A DNA stretch of 64,000 nt from an uncultured Lachnospiraceae bacterium (GTDB lineage Bacteria; Bacillota; Clostridia; Lachnospirales; Lachnospiraceae), in NCBI GenBank assembly GCA_946414885.1, contig CAMKQH010000004.1:62001-126000 (forward strand), given 5' to 3'. Numbering within the stretch: position 1 is the stretch's first letter; each line of letters begins with the position of its first letter. The notes under the pieces are model-generated. The model did no database searches, had not been told where the DNA came from, and saw only the letters and a list, made by a program, of their open reading frames with translations. This document shows positions 17,111-26,231 of the stretch, in pieces. The translations under genes were made by a program, and so were the position numbers.

Positions 17111-17124
17111 CGAAAATATGTTCG
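17111..17124. promoter_or_regulatory. SOS box 1 (LexA operator)
   Basis: CGAAAATATGTTCG differs at one position from the Firmicute consensus CGAACATATGTTCG. Confidence 0.85.
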
Positions 17125-17133
17125 TTTTTTGTA

Positions 17134-17162
17134 TTGACAAAAGAATGTATGTTCGATATAAT
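17134..17162 (+). promoter_or_regulatory. Promoter of the yneA-like gene
   Basis: A perfect TTGACA (17134-17139) and TATAAT (17157-17162) are 17 bases apart. An SOS box lies in the spacer, so LexA should occlude polymerase. Confidence 0.9.
17142..17155. promoter_or_regulatory. SOS box 2 within the yneA-like promoter spacer
   Basis: AGAATGTATGTTCG keeps the GAAtN4GTTC pattern and lies between the -35 and -10 boxes. Confidence 0.75.
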
Positions 17163-17173
17163 GCAAATATAAA

Positions 17174-17185
17174 GAACGGTTGTTC
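17174..17185. promoter_or_regulatory. SOS box 3 downstream of the yneA-like -10 box
   Basis: GAACGGTTGTTC is a perfect GAAC-N4-GTTC operator located just after the -10 box. Confidence 0.8.
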
Positions 17186-17217
17186 GGTTTTCGCCAGGGG
17201 CGAGAGGAGAATACGGA

Positions 17218-17607
17218 ATGAAAAGAAATCAGTGTTTATCATATGAAGAAAGAAGAAAAGAAATCTTTAGAAATCAGCGTGCAAGAAGGATTCACGAACA
17301 AAGAATGCACGTTGCCTTAAGTTTTATAGTTGCAGTAATCTGTTTTGTTGCAGTATTTTTCATTTTTTCTGCTAGCAGTAAAGCTGAATCCAAGGATCAA
17401 AAGTATAAGTATTATACCAGCATTAGCGTAGAATACGGTGATTCCCTCTGGTCAATCGCAGATGAATACATGGATAAAGAGTTTTATGATCGTTTTTCTT
17501 ACATTCAGGAAGTAAAAAGCATCAATCACATCCACGACGAAAACGAGATTGTGGCTGGAAAGATGCTGATTGTTCCTTACTATTCATCTAAATTTGTATC
17601 TGATTGA
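17218..17607 (+). CDS. yneA: YneA-like SOS cell-division inhibitor (TM plus LysM)
   Basis: The 129-residue protein has a basic N terminus, one membrane helix at about residues 32-52 (VALSFIVAVICFVAVFFIF) and an external LysM-like domain (ISVEYGDSLWSIADEYM to MLIVPYY). In Bacillus, lexA is divergent from yneA, which encodes a TM-LysM protein that delays division during SOS. The same layout plus three SOS boxes makes that role likely here. ATG 17218 is preceded by GAGGAG. Its last 28 bases overlap the end of the converging PP-loop gene. Confidence 0.85.
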   Translation: MKRNQCLSYEERRKEIFRNQRARRIHEQRMHVALSFIVAVICFVAVFFIFSASSKAESKDQKYKYYTSISVEYGDSLWSIADEYMDKEFYDRFSYIQEVKSINHIHDENEIVAGKMLIVPYYSSKFVSD

Positions 17608-18344
17608 TCGTTTGTTGGATCCTCGGTAATGGGGTGCCACCCTTGAAGATTTCCGTCTTGAATTGCCGTGAACATGCGGTTTTTTATGCCAGGATTTTCT
17701 TGGTTTAATTGCTTTAGCAAGTCTTTTACGTATTGCCTTTTTGTATATCCGTCAGCCGGACAGGCACTTTTTACCACAGGTACGTTATTTTTATTTACAA
17801 AACCAATCACGTCAGCTTCATTTAAGTATGCCAAAGGCCTGATCACGGTTAAGTCCATACGGTCCAGATAGGTGACGGGAGCGAAGGTGTGCAATCGTCC
17901 TTCAAATATAAGTGACATCATCATTGTTTCCACGATGTCGTCTTTATGATGAGCGTACGCGATTTTATTGCATCCTAACTCCTTGGCAACCGTGTTCAGG
18001 GCACCTTTTCTCATCTTCGCGCATAAGGAGCAGGGATTTGTCTCTTTTCTGTCCTCAAAAATGATTTTAGCGATTTCCGTTGGAATGATCTTATATTCTA
18101 TGTGTTTACGGCTGCAAAGCTCCACTATTTTATCGAGATTTACGTTTTGAAAACCTAAATCCACGGTAATTGCACAAATTTCAAACTTTTTAGGATAAAA
18201 GAACTGAAGGGAATGTAATGCTTCCAACAGTGTTAAACTGTCTTTTCCACCAGAGATCCCGATGGCGATCTTGTCCCCGTCCTCGATCATGTGATAGTCG
18301 TCAACAGCTTTTCTGACGCGGCTCAGTAATTGTTGTAATTTCAT
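17580..18344 (-). CDS. PP-loop tRNA 2-thiocytidine synthetase (TtcA family)
   Basis: The 254-residue protein has the PP-loop IGISGGKDSLTLLEAL near residue 30, and cysteine pairs in NPCSLCAKMRKGAL that could hold an Fe-S cluster. AYAHHKDDIVETMMMS is a family hallmark. TtcA enzymes thiolate C32 in tRNA; close paralogues act on other positions, so the target is inferred. The C-terminal tail is acidic. It converges on and overlaps the yneA-like gene. Confidence 0.85.
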   Translation of the reverse strand: MKLQQLLSRVRKAVDDYHMIEDGDKIAIGISGGKDSLTLLEALHSLQFFYPKKFEICAITVDLGFQNVNLDKIVELCSRKHIEYKIIPTEIAKIIFEDRKETNPCSLCAKMRKGALNTVAKELGCNKIAYAHHKDDIVETMMMSLIFEGRLHTFAPVTYLDRMDLTVIRPLAYLNEADVIGFVNKNNVPVVKSACPADGYTKRQYVKDLLKQLNQENPGIKNRMFTAIQDGNLQGWHPITEDPTNDQSDTNLDE

Positions 18345-18453
18345 AGTATCTAAACCTTTCTAATCATTTGCTCTATTTTATCTTATTTTCCCACGCCAAA
18401 CAATAAGTAATTCCTAGAAATTTACTGAAATTTACTTAATTTTTTTATATTAC

Positions 18454-18482
18454 TTGTTTAATTCAGTAATTCGATGTATGAT
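18454..18482 (+). promoter_or_regulatory. Promoter of the AI-2E family gene
   Basis: TTGTTT (18454-18459) and TATGAT (18477-18482) are 17 bases apart in the gap between divergent genes. Confidence 0.65.
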
Positions 18483-18523
18483 TATTTATAGATGCGAAAA
18501 GACCTACTGTGGGGTGGGAGAGT

Positions 18524-19969
18524 ATGAAAAAATGGAATTGGAATAACAAGTACATTGGATGGGGCATTACGGCGTTTCTGGTGATCACTGCCAGTTTGGG
18601 CGTATATTATCTTATGTTCCATTCATCCAGGCTTTTTGAAAACATTAGCCGCATTTTCAACATTCTCATGCCGGTTATGTTTGGACTAATCATTGCATAT
18701 TTGCTAACTCCCGTCTTAGATTATTTTGAAATTCGCGTATTTACGCCTTTATGTGATAAGCTGAAATGGAAGAAATCAAACGGCAGGAGCGGAATCATTC
18801 GTATTTTTTGCATTCTGTTAACGTTGGCATTGTTTTTTGCCTTAATCTATGAGTTGATTTACATGTTGATTTCACAGATCGTACCCAGCGTTATCAACAT
18901 AGCTAATAATTTTGACACATACGTGGCAAACGTTACGAAATGGTTGAATAAGCTTTTGGAAGATAATCCCATGCTTCGTGACAATGCCAATATGATCATT
19001 GAAAGATATTCAAACGAATTAAATGACTGGATCAATACAACTGTGTTATCGAAGACAACGGATGTCATAAAAACCGTTACCTTAAGCGTTCTCGGCAGTA
19101 TTAAAGTCCTTTGGAATTTAATCATTGGCATTATTATTTCTGTCTACGTGATGATCAATAAAGAGAAATTTGCCGGACAGTTTAAGAAAATTGTTTTTGC
19201 AACGCATGACATAAATAACGCTAACATTATTATAAACAACGTAAAGTTTACGCACAGAACCTTTGGCGGATTTATCAGTGGAAAAGTACTGGATTCCATA
19301 ATTATTGGATTGCTTTGTTTTATTGGCACGACGATCATGCAAATGCCGTATGCTTCCCTGATCAGCGTGATCATTGGCGTAACCAACGTAATTCCATTTT
19401 TTGGACCTTACATGGGTGCAATCCCTTCCGTAATCCTTATCTTTGTCGTGGATCCCATGCATCCTTTGAATTGTGTATATTTTGCTTTATTTATCCTTAT
19501 ATTGCAACAATTTGACGGGAACTTCCTAGGGCCATTGATTTTAGGAGATTCAACGGGTTTGTCTGGTTTCTGGGTGATTTTTTCCATTACGTTCTTTGGC
19601 GGTTTATGGGGAATTGGTGGCATGATCATCGGCGTGCCTTTATTTGCCGTAATTTATGCAGCAATCAAGTCCGTTATAGAAATGAAGCTCAAAAAGAAGA
19701 ATTTACCGACGAATTCTGAGGAATATACCTATGTCTGTGCAATTGATGACAAAGGACTTCATACCTACGTGCCTGAAGGCAAACAAAATACAAAGTATAA
19801 AGAGGTTTATCAGTTCGGCCAACAATTTATCAGCGATTCTTCAGAAGTTATTACCGGTGATTTCATGACAAAATATACCGTGAAAAAAACTGATATGAAA
19901 TTTGATAAAAAGAAAAAAACACAGGAATCAAATAAAGATTCAAAAAATGAAGATTCCGACATGGAATAA
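18524..19969 (+). CDS. AI-2E family transporter (YdbI/PerM-type)
   Basis: The 481-residue membrane protein has about eight helices. The family phrases GVTNVIPFFGPYMGAIPSV and GLWGIGGMIIGVPLFAVIY mark AI-2E_transport proteins, which include Na/H antiporters and possible autoinducer exporters; the substrate is unknown. The C-terminal 100 residues form a hydrophilic, Lys/Asp-rich tail with KKKTQESNKDSKNED. ATG 18524 follows GGGTGGGAG; the GTG at 18509 lies before the SD. Confidence 0.87.
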   Translation: MKKWNWNNKYIGWGITAFLVITASLGVYYLMFHSSRLFENISRIFNILMPVMFGLIIAYLLTPVLDYFEIRVFTPLCDKLKWKKSNGRSGIIRIFCILLTLALFFALIYELIYMLISQIVPSVINIANNFDTYVANVTKWLNKLLEDNPMLRDNANMIIERYSNELNDWINTTVLSKTTDVIKTVTLSVLGSIKVLWNLIIGIIISVYVMINKEKFAGQFKKIVFATHDINNANIIINNVKFTHRTFGGFISGKVLDSIIIGLLCFIGTTIMQMPYASLISVIIGVTNVIPFFGPYMGAIPSVILIFVVDPMHPLNCVYFALFILILQQFDGNFLGPLILGDSTGLSGFWVIFSITFFGGLWGIGGMIIGVPLFAVIYAAIKSVIEMKLKKKNLPTNSEEYTYVCAIDDKGLHTYVPEGKQNTKYKEVYQFGQQFISDSSEVITGDFMTKYTVKKTDMKFDKKKKTQESNKDSKNEDSDME

Positions 19970-20034
19970 TTTAATTGCTTTGACCAGACACAGACGCGAA
20001 TCCCTAAAGGAAGAGCGTTTTTGGTCTAAATACA

Positions 20035-20066
20035 ACTCTTCGGAAAATGCTGATTTTCCGAAGAGT
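20035..20066. repeat. Perfect 14-base-arm palindrome upstream of the recombinase
   Basis: Arms 20035-20048 and 20053-20066 are exactly complementary around loop GCTG. No T run follows on either strand, so it is a poor intrinsic terminator. It lies 66 bases before a tyrosine recombinase. Confidence 0.8.
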
Positions 20067-20131
20067 ACAATGCGAATTTTAGCCCTAAGAGTACTTATAA
20101 TCAATCATCAGCCGCATCTGGAGCATTTTTC

Positions 20132-21160
20132 ATGAAAGAAAAAAAATCAAATACACAAACTTTATATGAACTTGTAGATTGTCTTCCGGAGTTTTGCAAA
20201 GGATATTTGATCGTTAGGGCAAATGACAGAGGCATAAATACAAGAATTGGTTATGCAAGAAATCTGAAAACGTTTTTCGAGTACGTAATCCAGAACGTGC
20301 CTGTTTTCCGGGGAAAATCAGTTAAAGACGTGACGCCCGTGGACATGGGCAAATTAACCGTTGAAGACATCGATCTATTTATTGGAATCTATTCAGAAAG
20401 TCATGAAAAACCTACCATAGCACGCATGAAATCGTCCATTTCATCCATGTATAATTATCTGGCAAATACTTTGCGTGCAATTTCCTATAATCCGGTATTA
20501 GGCGTTCAGCGCGTTGACGTGCCTAAAAAGGATTACGTTGTATATTTAAACCTTCAGGAACAGGAAAAATTATTAAATACAATTATCTATGGCACGGGGC
20601 TAACGGAACGCGAAAAATCTTTACACAGCCGATACGTAAAACGCGACCTGGCCATGGTATTTTTGCTTTTGGATACGGGACTTCGTGCTGCGGAGCTGCA
20701 AGGTGCAGACAACCGAGACGTAGATCTGTCTGAATGCAGCATCATTGTCACCAGAAAAGGCGGATCCATCAATAAAGTTTATTTTTCTGATGAAGCTGCG
20801 GAATACTTAAGGGATTACATGCAGGAAAAAGAACAAAATCTAGCCATGTATAATGGGCCTGCGGATCCCTTGATCATTTCGGAAAAAGGTACAAGACTTA
20901 CGGTGCGTCAATATGAAAACATTGTACCAAAGTACGTAAATGCCGCGCTTCCTGAGCGTTACGGCACGATCAATTGTCATAAATTGAGGTCCAGCTTTGC
21001 CATGGAATTCTATATGCGTGATCCCAAGGATGGCGGCCATGACATATTGGCACTGCAAAACCGTATGAATCATAAACGTTTGGAAACCACAAACATCTAT
21101 GCTAAGGCGGCCAATAACGTATCAAAAGAAACTAGAAACTGGCGTAAAAGTACGCAATAA
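20132..21160 (+). CDS. Xer-type tyrosine recombinase
   Basis: The 342-residue protein has an N-terminal SAM-like core-binding domain and a C-terminal catalytic domain. Visible active-site parts are Arg I in LLDTGLRAAEL, the beta-hairpin Lys in VTRKGGSIN, Box II HKLRSSFAMEF, then NRMNHKRLETTNIYAKA with the second His and the Tyr nucleophile. This could be the XerC/D-like dif recombinase or a specialised integrase. No phage genes adjoin. The start has CTGGAG upstream. The palindrome at 20035-20066 is a candidate binding site. Confidence 0.88.
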   Translation: MKEKKSNTQTLYELVDCLPEFCKGYLIVRANDRGINTRIGYARNLKTFFEYVIQNVPVFRGKSVKDVTPVDMGKLTVEDIDLFIGIYSESHEKPTIARMKSSISSMYNYLANTLRAISYNPVLGVQRVDVPKKDYVVYLNLQEQEKLLNTIIYGTGLTEREKSLHSRYVKRDLAMVFLLLDTGLRAAELQGADNRDVDLSECSIIVTRKGGSINKVYFSDEAAEYLRDYMQEKEQNLAMYNGPADPLIISEKGTRLTVRQYENIVPKYVNAALPERYGTINCHKLRSSFAMEFYMRDPKDGGHDILALQNRMNHKRLETTNIYAKAANNVSKETRNWRKSTQ

Positions 21161-21187
21161 CTGCGTGGAAACACTAAATTAATATCA

Positions 21188-21229
21188 AAAACATATAAAA
21201 ATCCCGGAGAAACTTCATTCTCCGGGATT
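21188..21229 (-). terminator. Intrinsic terminator of the flotillin gene
   Basis: A perfect 12-base stem, AATCCCGGAGAA (21200-21211) and TTCTCCGGGATT (21218-21229), is followed on the minus strand by a T-rich tail. Confidence 0.88.
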
Positions 21230-21286
21230 CACTATGATACAACTATTTTTTGAACAATTATTTTGCTAATATGTTCTTCTATTTCT

Positions 21287-22876
21287 TTACTTCTCTTCTG
21301 CTACAGTTGATTCAGATGCTTTTGCAGCCTTTCCGCCAAGGAAACCTGCCAGAACGGCACTCAGATCAACGCCAGTGGACTCCTTCATACCGTCAGTTAC
21401 CTGAACAACGGTGCCCATGATGTCCTTGACCAGCTTTGCGGAATTTCCGTCACCGTACATGGTGATCTTGTCAACCTGGCTCAGAGGCTCAGCGGCATTT
21501 CTAACAACGTCAGGCAGTGCCTTGAAGTACATGTCGAGAACGGCTGCTTCGCCCATCTTCTGCATTGCGATTGCCTTCTTCTCGATACCTTCTGCTTCTG
21601 CAACAGCCTTTGCACGAATTGCTTCTGCTTCTGCAAGACCCTTTGCACGGATACCTTCTGCTTCCTGCTCCATGGTATACTTCTGAGCATCTGCGGTAGC
21701 CTTCTTTGCTTCTGCTTCCTTTTCCTTTTCGAACTTCTCAGCTTCTGCTCTCTTCTGACGCTCGAACAACTGTGCCTCAGAATTTCTCTGAATCTCATAG
21801 AGCTGTGCGTCTGCTTGCTGCTGACGAGCAAACTTCTCAGCTTCTGCTTTCTTCTTAACTTCTGCGTCCAGAGCCTGCTCCATAACCTCAGCCTCTTTTT
21901 GCTTCAAGAGAATTTCCTTCTCCTGACGGGCAATGTTAGCGTCTGCGGTCGTGATCTCAACAGTCTTACGCTCGGTCTCTTGCTGGATCTGATATGCAGC
22001 GTCTGCGATAGCCTTCTTGGTATCAGCGGATTTCTGCAGTTCAGCCTTCGTAATTGCAAGTTCATTTTCCTTCTGGGCGATCAGGGTATCAGCACTAATC
22101 TTAGCTTCCTGAGCTTCTCTCTCGGCATTTGCCTGAACGATGGATTTCTCCTTCTCAGCTCTTGCCTTAGCATTAGCGATTTCCAGATCGGAGGTAACCT
22201 GTGCGTCATTTGCTTCCTTGCGGGCCATAGCCTGAGCTTTTGCAATTTCCTTTTCACTTTCAGCACGGGAGATGGCTGCATTCTTCTGAATCTTTACAAT
22301 ATTATCAACACCGAGGTTTTCAATAACGCCGTTTCCGTCAACGAAATTCTGAACGTTGAAGGATACGATGTCAAGACCCATGGCTGCCAGGTCAGGCTCA
22401 GCATTCTCTTTTACAAGAGTAGCGAATTTCTGACGATCAGAAACCATTTCCTCCAAGGCCATCTTACCAACGATTTCACGAACGTTACCTTCCAGAACCT
22501 CTCTTGCAACTCTTGCAATGTAATCAGGTTTTTTGTTCAGGAAGTTCTGGGCTGCAAGCCAAAGCTTTTCGTTGTTATCGCTGATCTTAACATTTACGGT
22601 TGCGTCTACGTTAATGTTGATGTAATCAGCGGTAGGAACGGCATTACTAGTTTTTACGTCGATCGGAATCAACTGCAGGTTCAGTTCATCTTTTCTTTCA
22701 AGGAAAGGGAACTTAACTCCGGCTTTACCGATCAGAACCTTGGGTTTTTTCCTAAGACCAGAGATGATCATTGCGGTATCGGGTGACGCTTTAACGTAAC
22801 CTGACGCAATGAGGAACAAAAATAGTACAATGACAATGGCAACAATGACGAGTGGTGCAACGATGTAATCAGGCAT
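21287..22876 (-). CDS. floA: Flotillin-like SPFH/Band 7 protein
   Basis: The 529-residue protein begins with one membrane helix (VIVAIVIVLFLFLIASGYV is partly within residues 5-30), then the SPFH/PHB domain to about residue 200, and a long Ala/Glu/Lys coiled coil (residues about 215-450). The C terminus contains ITMYGDGNSAKLVKDIMG. It is FloT-like in layout and organises membrane microdomains. GGAGG before ATG 22876 fixes the start. No NfeD partner is adjacent, which is unusual for Bacillus-type floA/floT loci; the symbol is approximate. Confidence 0.88.
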   Translation of the reverse strand: MPDYIVAPLVIVAIVIVLFLFLIASGYVKASPDTAMIISGLRKKPKVLIGKAGVKFPFLERKDELNLQLIPIDVKTSNAVPTADYININVDATVNVKISDNNEKLWLAAQNFLNKKPDYIARVAREVLEGNVREIVGKMALEEMVSDRQKFATLVKENAEPDLAAMGLDIVSFNVQNFVDGNGVIENLGVDNIVKIQKNAAISRAESEKEIAKAQAMARKEANDAQVTSDLEIANAKARAEKEKSIVQANAEREAQEAKISADTLIAQKENELAITKAELQKSADTKKAIADAAYQIQQETERKTVEITTADANIARQEKEILLKQKEAEVMEQALDAEVKKKAEAEKFARQQQADAQLYEIQRNSEAQLFERQKRAEAEKFEKEKEAEAKKATADAQKYTMEQEAEGIRAKGLAEAEAIRAKAVAEAEGIEKKAIAMQKMGEAAVLDMYFKALPDVVRNAAEPLSQVDKITMYGDGNSAKLVKDIMGTVVQVTDGMKESTGVDLSAVLAGFLGGKAAKASESTVAEEK

Positions 22877-23012
22877 TTCTTTTTTTCCTCCTTTTGTTAA
22901 AATATTAGTGAAATGTACCAATGATAACTATTGCGCATCGTTATTTCATTTACAAAAATTATATCATGCAGTTTCCATTAAGGAAAGAATTATTTCAGCA
23001 CGATATTGCTTT

Positions 23013-23492
23013 TTAACGTTCCGCCTGGTGCACTTTTCCAATGATTTCATCGGAATCCAGAATTACGGTAAATGGGCCGTCATTCAATAAAGAAACCTTC
23101 ATGTCGGCACCAAACCGTCCCGTTTGGACCCTGTCTTCGCCAAGATTTTCTTTGCATGCCTTTACCATATAATCATATAAAGGTTCGGCGACCGACTGTG
23201 GAGCTGCATTCGTAAAGGAAGGCCGGTTTCCTTTTCTGCAATCTGCGTACAGCGTAAACTGCGAGATCAAAAGTACGCTCCCGCCAACGGAATCCAGATC
23301 TAAATTGGTTTTACCTTCTGCGTCTTCAAAAATGCGAAGCCCCAACAGTTTCTTTAATATTTTGTCTGCGATTTCTTTTGTGTCATCTAAAGTGATCCCG
23401 ATCAATACCAGGAATCCTTTTCCTATGTTTCCGACGATTTCACCGTTCACTTTTACGCTGGCTTCGGAAACTCTTTGAACTACCAATCTCAC
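23013..23492 (-). CDS. dtd: D-aminoacyl-tRNA deacylase
   Basis: The 159-residue protein has the Dtd cross-subunit motifs [17 protein letters not shown] and the C-terminal [11 protein letters not shown], a Phe variant of the usual GPVT box. It removes D-amino acids and glycine misacylated onto tRNA. It is the last gene of a minus-strand run that begins at the MoxR gene. I see no clear terminator in the 136 bases before flotillin's start. Confidence 0.94.
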   Translation of the reverse strand: MRLVVQRVSEASVKVNGEIVGNIGKGFLVLIGITLDDTKEIADKILKKLLGLRIFEDAEGKTNLDLDSVGGSVLLISQFTLYADCRKGNRPSFTNAAPQSVAEPLYDYMVKACKENLGEDRVQTGRFGADMKVSLLNDGPFTVILDSDEIIGKVHQAER

Positions 23493-23520
23493 TGTTGGAT
23501 TCTTCTCCCATCTTTCGTAT

Positions 23521-24093
23521 TTAATTCTTGTTAATCCTTAACCCTTGGCAAAATGCAAATGCGGCAAGCTGGGCCCTGGAACTAAAGGGTGCTCCTTCCC
23601 GGATCATGCAAAGCAAATCATCTGCATCATAAAAGGCCGCCCTGATCTGTTCGTTTTCAGAGCAGTTTTCGAAACAAAGCGTACCTTCTGCTTCCACAAA
23701 TGCAAAATAAGTCGTCACGTCCGAGATGGCCACGGCGGCAAAGGAAGGCGGCAGAATTGCTTTGATCTCCTTTACGCGAAGCCCCGTCTCTTCAAAGAGC
23801 TCACGACGGATGCAATCCTCGATGGATTCATTTTCTTCAATCATTCCGGCACAAAGATTATAGATTTCCTTGTTGACGCCCATGCGGAATTCTTTTAATA
23901 AGAGAAATTTCTGATCCATCGTTGCCATAATGGATACGCCGCTTGGCCGCTTCCCTAAATCGTCCATGTCTTTGAGGTCCTGACGGCTGACAATCTCATA
24001 ATTCTTCTCCCGCCCAGCCTTATTCAGGTATTTCAACTCATAATTCTTTAGGTATTTTCCGTCCTTCACTTTTTGAAGTGAGATCAATTCCAT
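23521..24093 (-). CDS. NUDIX hydrolase (ADP-ribose pyrophosphatase-like)
   Basis: The 190-residue protein has a full Nudix box, [20 protein letters not shown] then TG. The N-terminal strands ([20 protein letters not shown]) resemble ADP-sugar hydrolases. Substrate is unknown. It sits between RNase G and Dtd in the same direction. Confidence 0.85.
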   Translation of the reverse strand: MELISLQKVKDGKYLKNYELKYLNKAGREKNYEIVSRQDLKDMDDLGKRPSGVSIMATMDQKFLLLKEFRMGVNKEIYNLCAGMIEENESIEDCIRRELFEETGLRVKEIKAILPPSFAAVAISDVTTYFAFVEAEGTLCFENCSENEQIRAAFYDADDLLCMIREGAPFSSRAQLAAFAFCQGLRINKN

Positions 24094-24138
24094 GAAAACT
24101 TCATCCTCGTTTCATATTATGCCGTAAAACAGATTTGA

Positions 24139-25428
24139 TTACTGATTCTTGTTCTTAGGAAGGGGATACTTATATTTCTTTGCCTGTTCCAAAAGAGGAG
24201 GAACGGTCTTCATGCGCGTGATCTCCATTAATCCAAGCTTTGTAATGTCAACAACGCAAGTCTTTACGCGGTCCCGTACGAGATGACGTTGCATTTCTTT
24301 GAGCAGGGCATCCTGATCCTCCGGATTCGTCATGTTGATAAAATCAACCAAGATCATGCCGGAAAGATTCCGCAGTCTGATCTGGAAGGCTATCTCTACG
24401 GCCGCCTCCATGTTGATCGCACGATAATAATCTTGTTCCCCCTTGTGAGCTTCAAATTTGCCCGAATTCACGTCAATCACCGTCAAGGCTTCCGTAGGCT
24501 CTATGATAAGATAAGCGCCCGATTTGAGCCATACGCGCGTGTTCAGGGCACCTTCAATCTTCGTCGCAAGGCTGTAAAGCTTTTCCAAAGGATAATTTCT
24601 GTCTTCATACAGACGGATCTGTTTTTCTTGAGGAATGATTTCGGATTCCTTCATCTCTTCATATAGTTCAGGATCATCCGTCACGATCTCTTGATATTCT
24701 TCCGGAAGAACAAAATGATTGATCGCATCCTGCCATGGGCTTGGAGGCGTCTTAATGCAAGTAAACGCACTGCGATAGAATGCGTTTTTGAGAAGCTGAT
24801 AAAACTCCTGTATCAACCCCTCAAATGCTCCGCGAAGCACTTCTGCAGGTACTTCCCGGCATTCCGTACGGACGATCAGTCCAACGGGCGGAAAACGATC
24901 CAGGTAAGGCAATGGTTCCTCAACCCAGGTCCAAGGCAATAAATTTCCATCTTCATCAAAATACTTTCCAACGCAGATTTCGTCACGGATTTCATTTTTT
25001 CTTTGTACGGGAAGCTTTGTGGAAAAATTAGTTTTATTCGAACCAAGCGCAAGCACAAAAAACCGATTGGCTAAGGATATCTTGGTCGTAACGGCAGGCT
25101 GTTTTGTCTTCTGAGCCTCCCGTATGCCCTGTACCAGGATCAGATCTCCCTGTTTGGGCTGACGGTTTTTTTGAACGTCTCTTTGCGTATCAGACAGATA
25201 AAAGGGCGTTTGCATCTGTGAACCGGGAAGAAAACACACGAGTCCTTTTTCAATTTCCGCAAAGCAAGCATTTAAATCCTTTACGACGTCCCGTATCCTC
25301 GCAACGTAAATGCCGCCCGTAATCTTTTCTTTTTCTCCCTGAAAGGATGCTGCCATCATTTTATTATCTTCAAGTAAAACGGCACAACGCCTTTCATTTA
25401 TTTTGGTAAAAATGAGTTTCCCGTTCAT
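24139..25428 (-). CDS. rng: Ribonuclease G/E family endoribonuclease, short form
   Basis: The 429-residue protein has the S1-like N terminus (GGIYVARIRDVVKDLNACF) and the catalytic Asp motifs LTVIDVNSGKF and GMILVDFINM. KLGLMEITRMK is the family end motif. It processes 16S rRNA and mRNA 5' ends. No CPxC zinc-link cysteines are visible, and the chain stops soon after the catalytic core, so it is shorter than RNase G or E of enterobacteria. It follows the two radical-SAM-associated genes, as in many Clostridia. Confidence 0.9.
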   Translation of the reverse strand: MNGKLIFTKINERRCAVLLEDNKMMAASFQGEKEKITGGIYVARIRDVVKDLNACFAEIEKGLVCFLPGSQMQTPFYLSDTQRDVQKNRQPKQGDLILVQGIREAQKTKQPAVTTKISLANRFFVLALGSNKTNFSTKLPVQRKNEIRDEICVGKYFDEDGNLLPWTWVEEPLPYLDRFPPVGLIVRTECREVPAEVLRGAFEGLIQEFYQLLKNAFYRSAFTCIKTPPSPWQDAINHFVLPEEYQEIVTDDPELYEEMKESEIIPQEKQIRLYEDRNYPLEKLYSLATKIEGALNTRVWLKSGAYLIIEPTEALTVIDVNSGKFEAHKGEQDYYRAINMEAAVEIAFQIRLRNLSGMILVDFINMTNPEDQDALLKEMQRHLVRDRVKTCVVDITKLGLMEITRMKTVPPLLEQAKKYKYPLPKNKNQ

Positions 25429-25487
25429 GTTGCAAGTTTCCTTTGAACAATTCTTTTATTTCATAATGCAATTTCCTATATGTAAAA

Positions 25488-26231
25488 TCAAAAAACAGAA
25501 CCAACTTCATCCATGGGAATCAGATCGCCTGGATCTTCTTCCGACGCATAGATCCTGGTATAAACGTCCAGTCTCGTAATCTTAAGCGCATTCTCTGCCA
25601 GTTCTTCATCACACTCCTGAAGAAGTGCTTCCAACACTTGGGAAGGTTTTACGTTTTCACCGCTGGAGGCATCTAACGTCATCGTCAGAAATTTTCCCTG
25701 GCCATCCCAAGAGAGTTCAAAAATGCCCTTGCGAAGATCTACTTCCCGCGTCCCCTTCTTTCCTTCCTTCACGTAAGGGATGGAGTCTTTCGCAAGGAAT
25801 GCATCCAAGCGCGCGTGAACGCTGCCAGTATCTTCCTGAAAAATCCCAGGGACGCGCCCTTCAAAAAAATCGACCTGATATTTCGCGGCGGCTACGCTGG
25901 CCATGGCATTTCCGGCGCCTTCCGGCAGTAGCTTTGCGCTGACGATCTTGATCTCAGGAACGCTGGCGGCGTTCAGCCTGTCAATGACGTCTTCGGACGA
26001 AGTTATGGTTCCCACTTCAACGTCCATGTATTCGCCAAAGCTTTCCAAACCAACGCTGAGCGGTGCCGCAAAGGTTAAGATCTGATGCGGGCTAAATCCC
26101 GTCGTGTAGCATACGTCGATCTGTGCCCTGCGAAGGCATTTTTGGAAAAAACGCATGACGTCCAGATGTCCGATGTATTGTATGGCACCGGTCTTTTGAA
26201 ATTTGATGCGAAGCTTGTAATGATCACTCAT
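25488..26231 (-). CDS. TIGR03936-family (DUF2344) radical-SAM-linked protein
   Basis: The 247-residue protein begins YKLRIKFQKTGAIQYIGHLD and has VMRFFQKCLRRAQIDVCYT and GFSPHQILTFAAPLSVG, the family's conserved start. It is always found with, or fused to, TIGR03960 radical-SAM proteins; the function is unknown. ATG 26231 overlaps the end of the upstream radical-SAM gene by eight bases, and a longer frame would run deep into that gene. Confidence 0.88.
   Translation of the reverse strand: MSDHYKLRIKFQKTGAIQYIGHLDVMRFFQKCLRRAQIDVCYTTGFSPHQILTFAAPLSVGLESFGEYMDVEVGTITSSEDVIDRLNAASVPEIKIVSAKLLPEGAGNAMASVAAAKYQVDFFEGRVPGIFQEDTGSVHARLDAFLAKDSIPYVKEGKKGTREVDLRKGIFELSWDGQGKFLTMTLDASSGENVKPSQVLEALLQECDEELAENALKITRLDVYTRIYASEEDPGDLIPMDEVGSVF

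Noticed and set aside
21815..22786. A 323-codon open frame antisense to the flotillin coiled coil
   Set aside because: It is produced by the low-complexity Ala/Glu/Lys codons of the opposite strand; no SD or family motif is seen.
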